Positions 34,261 through 44,459 of a stretch of 64,000 bases of DNA are shown piece by piece. The DNA lies in assembly GCA_034509755.1 (NCBI GenBank), contig CM067548.1:9755188-9819187 (forward strand), written 5' to 3'. The notes beneath the pieces were generated by a model. The model ran no database searches and was not told where the DNA came from. It was given only the letters and a program-made list of their open reading frames with translations. The first letter of the stretch is position 1. The number at the start of each line of letters is the position of its first letter. Origin of the DNA: Anisodus tanguticus. Lineage: Eukaryota; Streptophyta; Magnoliopsida; Solanales; Solanaceae. The translations under genes and the position numbers were made by a program.

Positions 34261-35331
34261 GGATATGAATTTGATATTGACTCTTATCCGTTCTTTAGTA
34301 TGACTCGTAAACCAAAAGACTTCCTAAAAATAATACTTTCAAATCTTAGCTAAATCATCCATTTTTCATTTATTGCTAAATTAATTCATGTCCTTTGTGA
34401 ACTCGTATTCTATATGTCAATGGTTACTTAGCTGGAAGTGATAAATGTAGCGACAATAATAGAAGTCAGAGGATAATGACTATAGGTCACTCTGACACTG
34501 GTCATGGTGTTTTTGAGATCTTGCACCATACTATATATATATATATATATATATATTTTTCTTTTTTCTTACTAAGTCATGTTATAGTCGGCCGGGTACG
34601 ACACTTATATGTGCACACTACTGTAGTTGGTTTGACATTATCGAGTCTTATTAAGGCCGAGTATGTTAACACATAATGTGATATTCCCTATAGAGAGGCT
34701 GGGTATTATATTATATGGCCCCATATAGTGGCCCAGTTTTGCTTACATGCATATATTCATGATTGTATCTATTGTGTGCCCTTCATGGCCTTTTATTGAG
34801 TTCCAGGTTGACTTTTGTACCTTTATCTCTTGCACTACACTTCATCTTTACATATGTTATATGCCTTAAATATTCAGTATGTCTTTTATACTGATGTCCC
34901 TTTTGTCGAGGGATACTGTATTTCATGCCTACAGGTACAAATAGACGATTTGATGAGCCTTCTTGGTAGAGCCATTGTTCTGCTGGAGTTGGAGCACTCC
35001 TCTTCTTATATAGTTATTGTCTGAGTTTTCGGTATGTTTTTATGTATAAATTAATGGGTATGGCAGGGCCTTATCCCGACCTAGTTAGTTGTTTTATGAC
35101 TCTTAAAGGCTTGTATACTAATAAGTTATGTATTGTCATTTTGTATGGCCTGGTCAACCTTCTAGTCAATTTGATAATACTATTGTTATGGCCTTGTCAG
35201 CTTTACAAGATATGTACACATGTTTAATTTTGTTGTCACTTGTTTAGGTCCATACTATGATATACATGTGTTACTCTTGGGTAGTTTAGGCATCAGGTGC
35301 TGACCATACCCCCTAAAGTTGGGGTGTGACA
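34261..35331 (+). repeat. Type-B LTR copy 1, part 3
   Basis: It resumes with GGATATGAATTTG and ends GTTGGGGTGTGACA. It contains a (TA) run at 34532-34556. About 130 bp present here near 34290-34460 are missing from the copy at 40206. It is followed at once by a primer site, so it also served as a 5' LTR. Confidence 0.87.
34532..34556 (+). repeat. TA microsatellite in type-B LTR
   Basis: About twelve TA units. The second type-B LTR has only a short (TA) run at the same place (41269-41278). Confidence 0.9.
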
Positions 35332-35580
35332 AACTTCGTATCAGAGCAGGTGTGTCCTAGGGAGTCTACAAACCATGTCTATTAGTGTCTTTTTTATGGG
35401 TGTGTTGTGCACCACACTTATATGTGAGAGGCTACAAGATATTTAGGGATGGTTTCCATTTATTCATTTCATAGATCATGCAATAGAGCTGAGTTTTAAG
35501 AATTCAAATCCAACTCGTGTTTTATACAATTTTTGTAATGCCAATTACCAGAAAGATGTCAGCTCATTCGTATTTGTAGT
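35332..35580 (+). pseudogene. Primer site, leader and gag start of the next element in the chain
   Basis: CGTATCAGAGCAGG (35337-35350) is an initiator tRNA-Met primer site with its first base pair altered. The leader matches that of E2 (TAGTGTCTTTTTTATGGGTGTG). An ATG at 35538 opens a gag-like MPITRKM start, but a stop follows within 15 codons and the similarity to gag ends near 35580. Confidence 0.72.
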
Positions 35581-36360
35581 AAGTGAATGAAATATCCCTA
35601 CCGGGTTGCTGAGATGTTAGAGGTGCAGTTATTATAAAAGATTTTAGAATATGAATATTTGTCTTGCATATATGCAGGGAAGGTAATACGAGCGTAGAAA
35701 GGTGATGTGTTGATTTTAGGATGATTAACGAAGTGTTGAGTATGTTTTGAAAGAGTTTAAGACGTATCGGATCGACGAAAGTTTGTTCGACAAAAATTTG
35801 ACAAAGCTTGTTTGTTTTGGAGGATGTACGGAACGTATAATTAAAGTATGGACCATACAATTAATATACATACCATATAATTGAGGTACAGACCATGCCT
35901 TTTTGGGATGGTGACAGTATTTTATTGGAGAAGTTTGGAAACTTTCTGTTTGGGAGGTTGTTGGTACTGTTCAAAAGGTACAAACCATACATTTTGTACG
36001 ACCAATTATACGAACCATACTTGGTTGACATATAATGCGGCGGTGGAGACTTTTAAGTCCTTATATTTATGAGCCACGATCTATAGCCCATTTATCATTT
36101 CCTACAACCCTAACTTGCTCCTTGAGCTCCTCCAAAGTTTCGCTAAGTGTTTTTGGTGATTCAAGTAAGGTTCAGACGTAGAACCACATGACTCTCTTCT
36201 TCAGATCATCATAAAACTAGCCTACTATTTGTCATCTCTTGTTGGTTGATTGTGGAGGTTGTTTGCGCAAGTAAAGGGTGCTAAAGGGACTGACTTTAAT
36301 CCCTAAAGGTAAGTTTTATCATCTCTTATTGAGATTGATTTTCTACAAGTTTTAGTAGAT
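35581..36360 (+). repeat. LTR-like remnant with U3 motifs
   Basis: The block has GACGAAAGTTTGTTCGAC, then about six variants of a TACGGACCATAC motif (35826-36010), a TATA-like TTATATTTATG near 36058 and a CCCTAACTTGCTCC leader. This is the layout of the type-A and type-B U3-R regions. Neither end is sharp, so it is an old or partial LTR that joined or inserted into the chain. Confidence 0.55.
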
Positions 36361-38440
36361 TGTTTTGTTACAAATATCTGGACTAAGGTAAGAAGTGAGA
36401 TTGACAACAATGGAATGATACAAATATACGTGGGACACCTGAACGAGAATGAGAAATGACTATGAGGTCTGAATGGCTAAATGTTAATAGGATATATCGA
36501 TCTGATGATTTAGCTCTCTGGATCAAGATAAGAATTGATATTGGCATGATCGCTCGGTTAGATGAAAAAAGAGTTGGAGCTTTAAAAGATTGTTATGATA
36601 AAGGATATTGAGAAGTTGCAAGGTAAGCAATCAAGCAGTAAAATGAACAAATTGCAAAGGAAAGGGGAATCTTAGAGGTTATTAGGAAAGGAGCCCTTAC
36701 AATTTACGTTATAGCTAGAAGATAGAAAGTCTATCGAGACTAAGTATATCAGTTAAGAATGCATGATGTCCTATCCGTGTAACTGATTTAGTAATCCCTA
36801 GTAAGAAGAATTAGATTAGAGCAAATTTTAAGTTGTTAAAGGATCATAAAAGTATGGAAGGAGTTGAGACAATCATATGATTTTAGGGAGGAAATATCTT
36901 AAGAACATAAAGTGGTTCTCCTTCTAAAGTGGAGGTAGTATGATGATGAATTGATGCAGAACTCATCTGGTGGTTTAATAAGAAGACGAGAAGGTTATGA
37001 CTAAGGATGTCAAGACGAACCAAATTGTGTCATCAAGATTTGACGAATATGACCTGACTATGACATTAGATGTAAGTGTCAATGCTAAGAAAGGAATGGT
37101 CGCGACCTCCTGATTAAAGAAAATAAGCAACGGTATGAGCCACTAAATACATAAGGCTCAGAAAAGAAGAGCATGGCCATAAGTGAAGATAGAGACATAT
37201 AATTCCAAAAATAGGGTATTCAGAATTAGTGAATAAATGGGGTAAGTTGAGGTAATACAAAATATGGTATATGAAGCCGGAAGAGACGCCAGTCAATACA
37301 TATTTTACAGTATCAAAATGGCCCTAGAGCTTGGAGTTTTAACTTCTCTGGTAAGTGATCAAAACTTTCAGAAAGCAATCCAAATGGAAATTAACGACAT
37401 AAGGTCTAGCATAAAGCGAATCAAGTTAAAAGTCTAGGGATTCATGGAAAAGGGATCCAAGCCATTAAGTATGCACTTAGCATTACCACTGTCATAATGA
37501 AAATGCATATGAAAATAGTAGGAATAATGGTGAGCAGTTAAAGATAACCAAGAACCTATAAGTGTATTTGATGATGACATTGCTAAAACTATATTTCTAG
37601 GGGGTGTTAACCAAGTTTCCGAATATATTTATTTAGGTATAAGTATATTTAATAGGGAAGTACGTCAATAAATATCATTTAATATGTTGATTGGGAAAAA
37701 AACCAAGGTTATAACCCTATAGTGGAACTTAAGGCAAAGTATGCAAGGAACTCTTGAATAGAAGTTGAGATAAACCAATACATTGCAATGCACATGTTCG
37801 GGATGGATTAGGGAAGGAGTACGTTTATGCTTAAAAGGTGGTTGGGAAGCCAAGAAGGCATGCAGAACCAAGACTTAGGGTCGGCAACGGTGAGCACGCA
37901 TTAAAAGTATGACGTGAAATCATTAATAACCATAAAGACATCCAATACACCTTTCGGTGATAGTAACTAAAATTAAGATAAGTTTCTCTTACAAATAGTA
38001 AGGGTGTCTTCTTAGATAAATGCAATTATATAGAGACCTATGAGTCCCTTTAATGAGAATAACCGTTCTTAGGATTAAGAAGTAAGTAAAAGTGAGCTTG
38101 GATGGTATGGTAGAGTATGGCCCTCGACGAGAAGGAGATGGTTCAGAAGCTAAACTACAATGGATAGAGATACTAACTAGAACTCAGAAGTTGCATTCGT
38201 AGTGGTTGAAGTAAAAGAACAAGGATAATGGATTTTCTGTTCAAGTATCGTTTGAAAAGAGAGTTTAATAGAACATGACAATAATCTTTAAGACAAATTA
38301 AGGTAAGAGATTTGAGCGGCATAGCCTATCTAGAGTCCATGGAAAGAAAAAGGACACCAATGGAGCTTTATTAGTTAATAGAATTATTGTCCATAAGTTA
38401 TCAACGTTTCCCCAGTGACTGAAGTAAAGAGATGGTAATA
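36361..38440 (+). other. Non-coding, unassigned stretch
   Basis: About 2 kb, purine- and AT-rich, with stops in all frames. It lies where gag, protease, RT and RNase H of the eroded element would be expected, but I cannot align any domain to it with confidence. Nothing else is seen in it. Confidence 0.4.
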
Positions 38441-39760
38441 TGAAAATACACAGTTGGTACTATCGGCAAGAGAAGCCAGTATTCGAGATAACGGGTGATG
38501 GAGCTATCCAATACCTAGGTCGATTGTTTGTTCCAAATCTGGCTAATTTACAGAATAATATTTAAGCAGAAGTGTATTATTCCTGCTACATTACTCACCT
38601 TGGTTTGATGAAACTGTAGCATGGTATGAAAGATATGTAATGGCGTGATGATGCGCAAGGAAAATTTCCAAGCTTTAGCGTAATGACCCAATGGTCGACA
38701 AGCAAGGAATATCATCTAGGTCCAGTGGGCCATTGTAGAGAATGGACTTCCTGACATGGAAATAGAAAAGTGTTTCAAGGATAAAGTTCATTATGAACTC
38801 ACTCCGTTCTTACCAGAAATGATACCCAAATGGTTAATAATCGGTGGATTTATAAGGATGACCCATTTATTTTTAGAGTGAACTATCCGCACAACTAAGA
38901 ACTATGCAAGTAAAATATATTAAGAAGACCGTATGAATACAGGATATTCAAATGTCTATCATTTCATATATAGGGTCTTAATTGCCATGAACTTCTAGGA
39001 TTTCTCGAGAGAGGTTTGGTGGCATGGAGAAATCCTATCATACCTCTATCCATAATATGAGGTCAGGCTAGACGCATGATTTAAACGCTCAATGACATAT
39101 GGCAGACAGGTATGCTAATTTTTTACGAAGAGTGAGAGGATCGTTGTCCCGCAAAGAGTTACGTACCATGATGGTTATCATTTTATTATGTAGATTGAGC
39201 TTTATAAGACCTTGTATAGTCAGAGGTATAGATTTTCTACCAATTTATTTGACATAAGAAAATACGAGTATGTAGGAAAGGTTACCTACTGAATGGTAAA
39301 GGATGTAAAGCCTCTTCAAGGGCAAGTGTTAATAATTTAGAATTTTCCAGGAATCACTTGCTGATGTGCAAAGCTGAGACCTAAGGAATACCGTTTATGA
39401 TTAAGTATTTCTAAAGGTTCTTGCCTATAAAGTGTAATGAGATTCGACCAGCAAAAAAAGTTTAGCCTCAGTGATATTGGACCGTATAAGATTATTTAAA
39501 GGCCTGGACAAGTGAACTATGAGCTAGGGTTACCTCCGTGAGTTAAATAAAATCTAATTAAGTTTTTCATGTATCGATGTTTCAGTAGACTACATGAAAT
39601 TTATTTCACGTATCCCTAGTCAGGAATGTTTAGAATATGGAGAATTACCTTACGAATATACCTCAGTTACTCTGCTAAGTCGTCAAGTGCAAAAGTTGTG
39701 AATTAAAGAGATAGTCTCAGATATGAGGCATTGTAAAGGGTATTATGGGTAAGACGAATG
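38441..39760 (+). pseudogene. Heavily eroded gypsy integrase and C-terminal region
   Basis: Fragments in shifting frames align in order to integrase: GDGAIQYLGRLFVPNL near 38490-38540 (before the zinc domain), a MTHLFL / RTTKNYASKIY core piece near 38850-38925, LYKTLYSQRYRFSTNLFDI near 39200-39260, and RFDQQKKFSLSDIGPYKII with GQVNYELGLPP near 39440-39545. Each has a clear partner in E1 or E2. No frame stays open for more than a few dozen codons. It is older than its neighbours by this measure. Confidence 0.62.
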
Positions 39761-40193
39761 ATTTGAGAAGTTAAGAAAGGCATAAAGACTTGGTATCATT
39801 GATTTATTATGGCAAAAAAAGTATTATATCGACACTCGCGCGATGCGCTTTCCCCATTTTTTATTTTGTAGTGATGAAGTTTATCTTGTATGCCTTGTAT
39901 AGGCGATATTATCGACACAGAAGGGACAAATGCAACCCAGACTACGACACTTTATATTTAAGGTGAGTTATGGTTATCCCTTTTGATTTCTGTATAGATA
40001 CACGGTCGTGTGAGGTCGATATGTCATGTTATTCAATTTTATTACCCAGTGGGGCATTGGATATCTTTTCTGCCTATTTGACAGGTTTTGATAGTCCTAT
40101 TTATAGAGAAAACTCTGCCAAAATTTTTAGCAATCCTATAGGTAAGAAATTTTGAAAATTCAGCTACCCCAATATTCGAGGACGAATGTTCTT
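39761..40193 (+). other. 3' untranslated region of the eroded element
   Basis: Non-coding. It ends with the inverted repeat TATTCGAGGACGAATG (40173-40188) before the polypurine tract. Confidence 0.55.
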
Positions 40194-40205
40194 AAGGGAG
40201 AAGGA
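40194..40205 (+). other. Polypurine tract before second type-B LTR
   Basis: AAGGGAGAAGGA is a pure purine run directly before TGTTACACCC. Confidence 0.8.
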
Positions 40206-41700
40206 TGTTACACCCGTATCTTCGCGCTCGTATGCGTCATAAGTAAAGTCATGTAAAATTTGGTGAGGCTGGAATCCTATTTTTTGGATGGAAACAAGTT
40301 TAAACAAGTGTTACGTATGTTTCTTAAGAAATTGGGATTAAACATATCAAAGAAATTAAGTTTGTCGAAACTCGGGGAAAGACATGCAGAATTTCGGACC
40401 TGATTTTTTATCCAACCTGTCTGGGTATATATCCTAGTATATATAGAAATATAGAGTGGATAACCTATCTAAATTAAAGTTCAGAAAGACTACTTTCCAA
40501 TGCAACAAACAGTTTGTGAATATAGGAAGTACGGTGGAAAATACGGTTCGTAAAAAACTGTATGGTCTGTACAATTTGGCCATTTTTTAAGGCGGTCAAA
40601 AAATTCCAGCTTATATTTATATCCTTTGCTCGACTTGGGGACCTCATTTCTCATCCATACAAACCCTAGAACCTCCCTAATACTCTCTCAAAGGTTCTCC
40701 ATGAACTTCAAGCTTAATCCCAAGTTAAATCATGCAAGTTCGACGTGAAGAATCCCATGACTATCGCTAACTTTCTTTCTCCCTCATTGTGGCGACTTCG
40801 GAGATATCTTCCTCCTGAAGTGAGCTATGAATTAGAGTGTTCTTGGTATAATTAAGGTAAGCTTCATCTTCCTTGGCATATTTTTAGAATCGTGCAAGTG
40901 TTGAGTTGTAATTTGTTGAAAGAATATTAAAGAAGTTAGTGACTATGAGACTTGAAGCTAAGTTATGTTGTGTAGGGTGTTTGTATATTATTTAAGATAC
41001 TAAATGAAGTTATAAGGACAAGTATAAGACTGTGGTGATTAGTAGGAGTGATAAGAAGGTTGTTGTGCTAAAATATGTTGAGTTTGAACTATAAATGGTC
41101 CTACGAAGTTACGTACATAAGTTATTTGATTAAGTGTCTAAATGAACTTTCCTATAGGATATGAATTTGAAATTGATACCGACCCTTTGTGTGATGTTCA
41201 AAGGATAACGACTATGGGTCACTCCGGCTCTAGTCATGGTGTCTTGGAGATCTTGCATCATACTTATACATATATATATTTTTTCTTACAGAGCCGCGCT
41301 ATAGTCGGGCAGGTGCGACACTTATATGTGCACACTGCTGTAGTTGGTTTTGACATTACCGAATCATATTAAGGCCGGGTATGACAGAGTCCTTTCGAGG
41401 TCGGGTATGTATGACATAATACGATTTGCTCCATAGAGAGGCTGGATATTATATTATATGGCCCCATCGATTGGCCTGGTTTTTATTACATGCATATATT
41501 CATGATTGTATCAGTTATGTGCCCTCCATGGCCTTTTTTTGAGATCCAAGTTGACTTCTATACCTTTATCTCTTTACTATATTTATTGTTTACATATGTT
41601 ATATTCCTTACATATTCAGTACATCTTTCGTACCGATTTCCCTTTTGTCAAGGTCTGTTACGCCTACTTTACATGTTATGCACACTACATGCGTTGAGAT
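40206..41700 (+). repeat. Type-B LTR copy 2, truncated at right
   Basis: It opens TGTTACACCCGTATCTTCGCGC and follows copy 1 closely, without the E5 and E6 insertions, so it shows their empty sites near 41060 and 41155. U3 motifs are at 40529-40580 and a TATA-like run near 40612. Similarity ends near 41650-41700, before the expected TGACA end and primer site, where gag sequence begins. Confidence 0.85.
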
Positions 41701-42665
41701 AGTAGAGTTGGTTTCTTATACACTGCTTGATTTTGCCACGACCTAGTTTGAGACTTAGGAGCAGATTTGGGGACCATAAGCCCTCCATATGGGTTGGAGG
41801 GAGTTCTCTGATGCCTTTTTATAGCAGCATCTATCGGTTGAGCTTTGTCGAGCCAGGCGAGATAAGTTCTTTCATTTGGAGCAGGGTGATATGAGCATAC
41901 GAAGGTATAGCCTGTAGTTTAATTTGTTGTATATGTATGTTCCCACGATTATGGCTGATATGAGCGACCGGGTACATTGATTTGTTAATGGTTTAGGCCA
42001 CATTTGTTGAATGTTGTGCATGACAACTTCTCTGAACACGAATATCGATATTTCCTGCATTCATGCCTATGTGCAGAACTTAGAGGATCATAAGAGGCAA
42101 CAGTGAGTTGATTGGGAACAAGATAAGAGCCAGTATAAGAGGGATTGGTCCGCATGTGATATGGGGAATGTTAGGGGCGAGTTTAGGCCACAGTTTTCTA
42201 GGCGCCCATCTTACCCAGTGGATAGTGCACCACCGCAGTTCCAGGGCCATCTTTATGACCAAACCACTTGATTTGATCAGGGTCAAAGTTCACAGGAACT
42301 AGGCCCAAGGTATAGAGGATACGAGCCGGACTAGGCCATTTTTGCCCTAATAGTCTTAGTATGGTAGGGCATATTTAGGGCAATGCCATCTAGAGACAAA
42401 TATATGTTATTCTTATGGTTACCTAGGAAGTTTGCTAGGGATTGGCAACCGAGAGGTGGAGGAGGTATAGCACAACTCACATGGTATGTAGCAGCTTCTT
42501 CTTTATCAGTATGCCCTTCAAGGCAGGGTACACATGCAATGGCTGGTAGGACAAAAGGCAGAGGAGTAACATCCAGTTTGAGCAGCCCCTAGAACTACAT
42601 TTATGCCTTGTCAGGTCGACATGACCTTGAGTCATCTCCGGATTAGGTTACAAGTATATTATCGT
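41701..42665 (+). pseudogene. Gag remnant fused to truncated LTR
   Basis: It begins within the gag core: SVELCRARRDKFFHLEQGDMSIRRYS near 41836-41910, VPTIMADMSDRVH, then the VQNLEDHKRQQ tail as in E2. The nucleocapsid knuckle is reduced to a KFARDWQPRGGGG segment near 42430. The gag N-terminus, leader and primer site are missing, removed together with the LTR end. Confidence 0.78.
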
Positions 42666-43200
42666 CTTCTCTCTTGATGTATATACTTTAATAGATCCGG
42701 GTTCCACCTTGTCATATATTACACTCTTTATTGTTGGTAAGAGTAGAAAAGAGCTTGAATTGTTACATAAGTCGTTTAAAGTGTCAACGCCTATGTGTGA
42801 GCCTGTAATTGTTAGGCGAGTGTATAGGGATTATGACGTGAAGATATATGATCGCAATACTATAGCCGACTTAAATGAGCTAGAAATGGTGGAATTTCAT
42901 GTTATTATGGGCATGTAATGGCTGGCTTCTTGTTATGCTAATGTTGATTGTTAGACAAAAGTCATTCGCTTTAACTTTCCAGGCAAGCCCGTTATCTAAT
43001 GGAAGGGAAATATTGCACCACCCAAGGGTAGGTTTATTTCCTACCTTAAGGCTCAAAAGATGATCTCAAAAGGATATATCTACCACCTCGTGCGAGTTCA
43101 TAATATGGAGGCAAAGCCTCCAACCTGTCAATCATTTCCCATCATTAGTGAATTTCCTGACGTATTCCCTGACGAACTTTCCTTTATTCCTCCCGAAAGG
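42666..43200 (+). pseudogene. Protease remnant with intact active-site motif
   Basis: The active-site LIDPGSTLSYITLF segment is at about 42688-42725, intact unlike E1 and E2. The second block (HVIMGM-stop-WLASCYANVDC) lies in and just after the open stretch 42709-42918, then the SYLKAQKMISKGYIYHLVRV linker at 43030-43100. Two stops interrupt it. Confidence 0.82.
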
Positions 43201-43556
43201 AAATTGAGTTTGCTATCGATGTACCCCAAGATACCCAGTCTATATCTATTACTCTATATCGAATGGCTCATGCGGAATTGAATGAATTAAAAGAACAATT
43301 GAAACATCTCCTGGAGGAGGGCATTATTAGATCTAGTACTTCCCCATGAGGATTATCGGTGTTATTCGTTCATCGGAAAGACAGTTTGCTAAGAATGTGT
43401 ATTGATTACCATCAACTCAACAAAGTGAATAATAAAAACAAATATATGCTCCCCATAATTGATGACTTGTTTGACCAGTTACAAGACACTAAGTATTTCT
43501 TTTAGATTGATCTCAAGTCTGGATATCACCAGCTATGGGTTAAGGAGAAAGATAGG
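43201..43556 (+). pseudogene. Reverse transcriptase N-terminal stub
   Basis: RT fingers can be read: LKEQLKHLLEEGIIRSSTSP, RMCIDYHQLNKV, LPIIDDLFDQLQ and DLKSGYHQLWVKEKD, ending at about 43556. The sequence then jumps to the 3' untranslated region, so the YxDD active site, RNase H and integrase are absent. Confidence 0.83.
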
Positions 43557-43641
43557 GGAAACTCTGCTAAAATTTTCTGAAATCCTAAGCATTAGAGCAA
43601 CCTTCAACATTCAAGGATGAATGTTCTTAAGAGAGGAAGGA
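43557..43641 (+). other. 3' untranslated remnant and polypurine tract
   Basis: After the deletion junction the GGGGAAACTCTGCTAAAATTTT text matches that before the other LTRs. The inverted repeat CATTCAAGGATGAATG is at 43608-43623 and the tract AAGAGAGGAAGGA at 43629-43641. Confidence 0.78.
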
Positions 43642-43830
43642 TGTTACACCTCGTAGTTTTACATTCTGTCGTGTCGTCAATTGATATCGATATCCCGGGA
43701 AGAGGTGTGACCTTATGGAAGGGTAATGAAGGATTACAGTTTCTTTATGGAAATACCGGAGTGTATGGAAGTTAAGCGGATCAAAGAAAATATATTTTGA
43801 TGAAATCGGCCAAAATTGTAATGTGTGCAT
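43642..43830 (+). repeat. Type-A LTR, first 190 bases only
   Basis: It opens TGTTACACCTCGTAGTTTTAC and matches the start of the E2 5' LTR (GATATCCCGGGAAGAG, GGAAGTTAAGCGGATC). It stops near 43830, where chromodomain-region sequence of another element begins. Confidence 0.82.
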
Positions 43831-44140
43831 TCAGTCTTCCATGCATTCATCCAATGGTAGGGCATTGAGATCCTTCCAAAGTTGAATCAGTTGATACGAT
43901 TCAGATCGTCGAGGACTTATCCTATGAGAAGTCCAACTTTCTATATTAGATCAGCAAGTCCGTGAGTTAAAGACCAAAGAGGAATCATTAGAACATTTAA
44001 GGAGTAAAGTGAGAACATAGAAGGAGTAAAGTGAGAAACCGAGGAAACAATGAAAATCTGAATACCCTTGCTTGTTCAAGATAGAAGGTCTACAACCTTA
44101 TTGATTCTATGTTTTCCGTTAAACTATGTTATGAAATATT
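43831..44140 (+). pseudogene. Chromodomain-end fragment of another gypsy element (E-C)
   Basis: Segments align in order with the last part of E1 pol: an IQ-x-RRGLSYEK block near 43905-43930 (LTYEEVP in E1), REL-x-TKE near 43960, and a VEEATWE-like GNNENLNTLACS part near 44040-44080. Frames shift several times. The rest of this element's pol is not present upstream. Confidence 0.55.
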
Positions 44141-44459
44141 TATGCTAACATTATGTAACACTAAGATGATATTCATAATTTAGATGTTAAGACATCATAG
44201 GAGACAGGGTTATTTATGCTCGAGGTGAGATAATATTGTTATGTTCATGTTTAATGTTAGATGGTAGTGAGAGGCCCAAGATATAATAAATGTTGTTTAT
44301 TCCCTGTGTGACAATATGTTTGGTATTTAACTAGTTGGCAGGTGTGTGAGTTGTCCGATTATAAAGGAAGCTCTGTCAAAATTTATAGAACCATTTAGAG
44401 TTTATATCCCTTTGTTATGCCTCAACATTCGAGGACGAATGTTCCTAAGGAGGGAAGAA
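44141..44459 (+). other. E-C 3' untranslated region with polypurine tract
   Basis: Non-coding. It ends CATTCGAGGACGAATG (44426-44441) and the tract AAGGAGGGAAGAA (44447-44459). Confidence 0.65.

Larger units (their letters stand above)
5874..35331 (+). mobile_element. E2: Ty3/gypsy (Tekay/Del-like) with mismatched LTRs, split by E3, E5 and E6
   Basis: Reading across the later insertions gives a full-length element: type-A LTR, tRNA-Met primer site, gag, protease, RT, RNase H, integrase, chromodomain-like tail, polypurine tract and a type-B LTR. E3 splits RNase H, and the reading frame resumes directly after it. The two LTRs belong to different subfamilies, and the second is itself followed by a primer site (35337) and leader, so E2 is part of an LTR-internal-LTR-internal chain. 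Each coding domain has stops. Confidence 0.8.

Noticed and set aside
36361..38440. Gag, RT or RNase H of the eroded element
   Set aside because: Position would fit, but I could not align any motif with confidence, so it is left unassigned.
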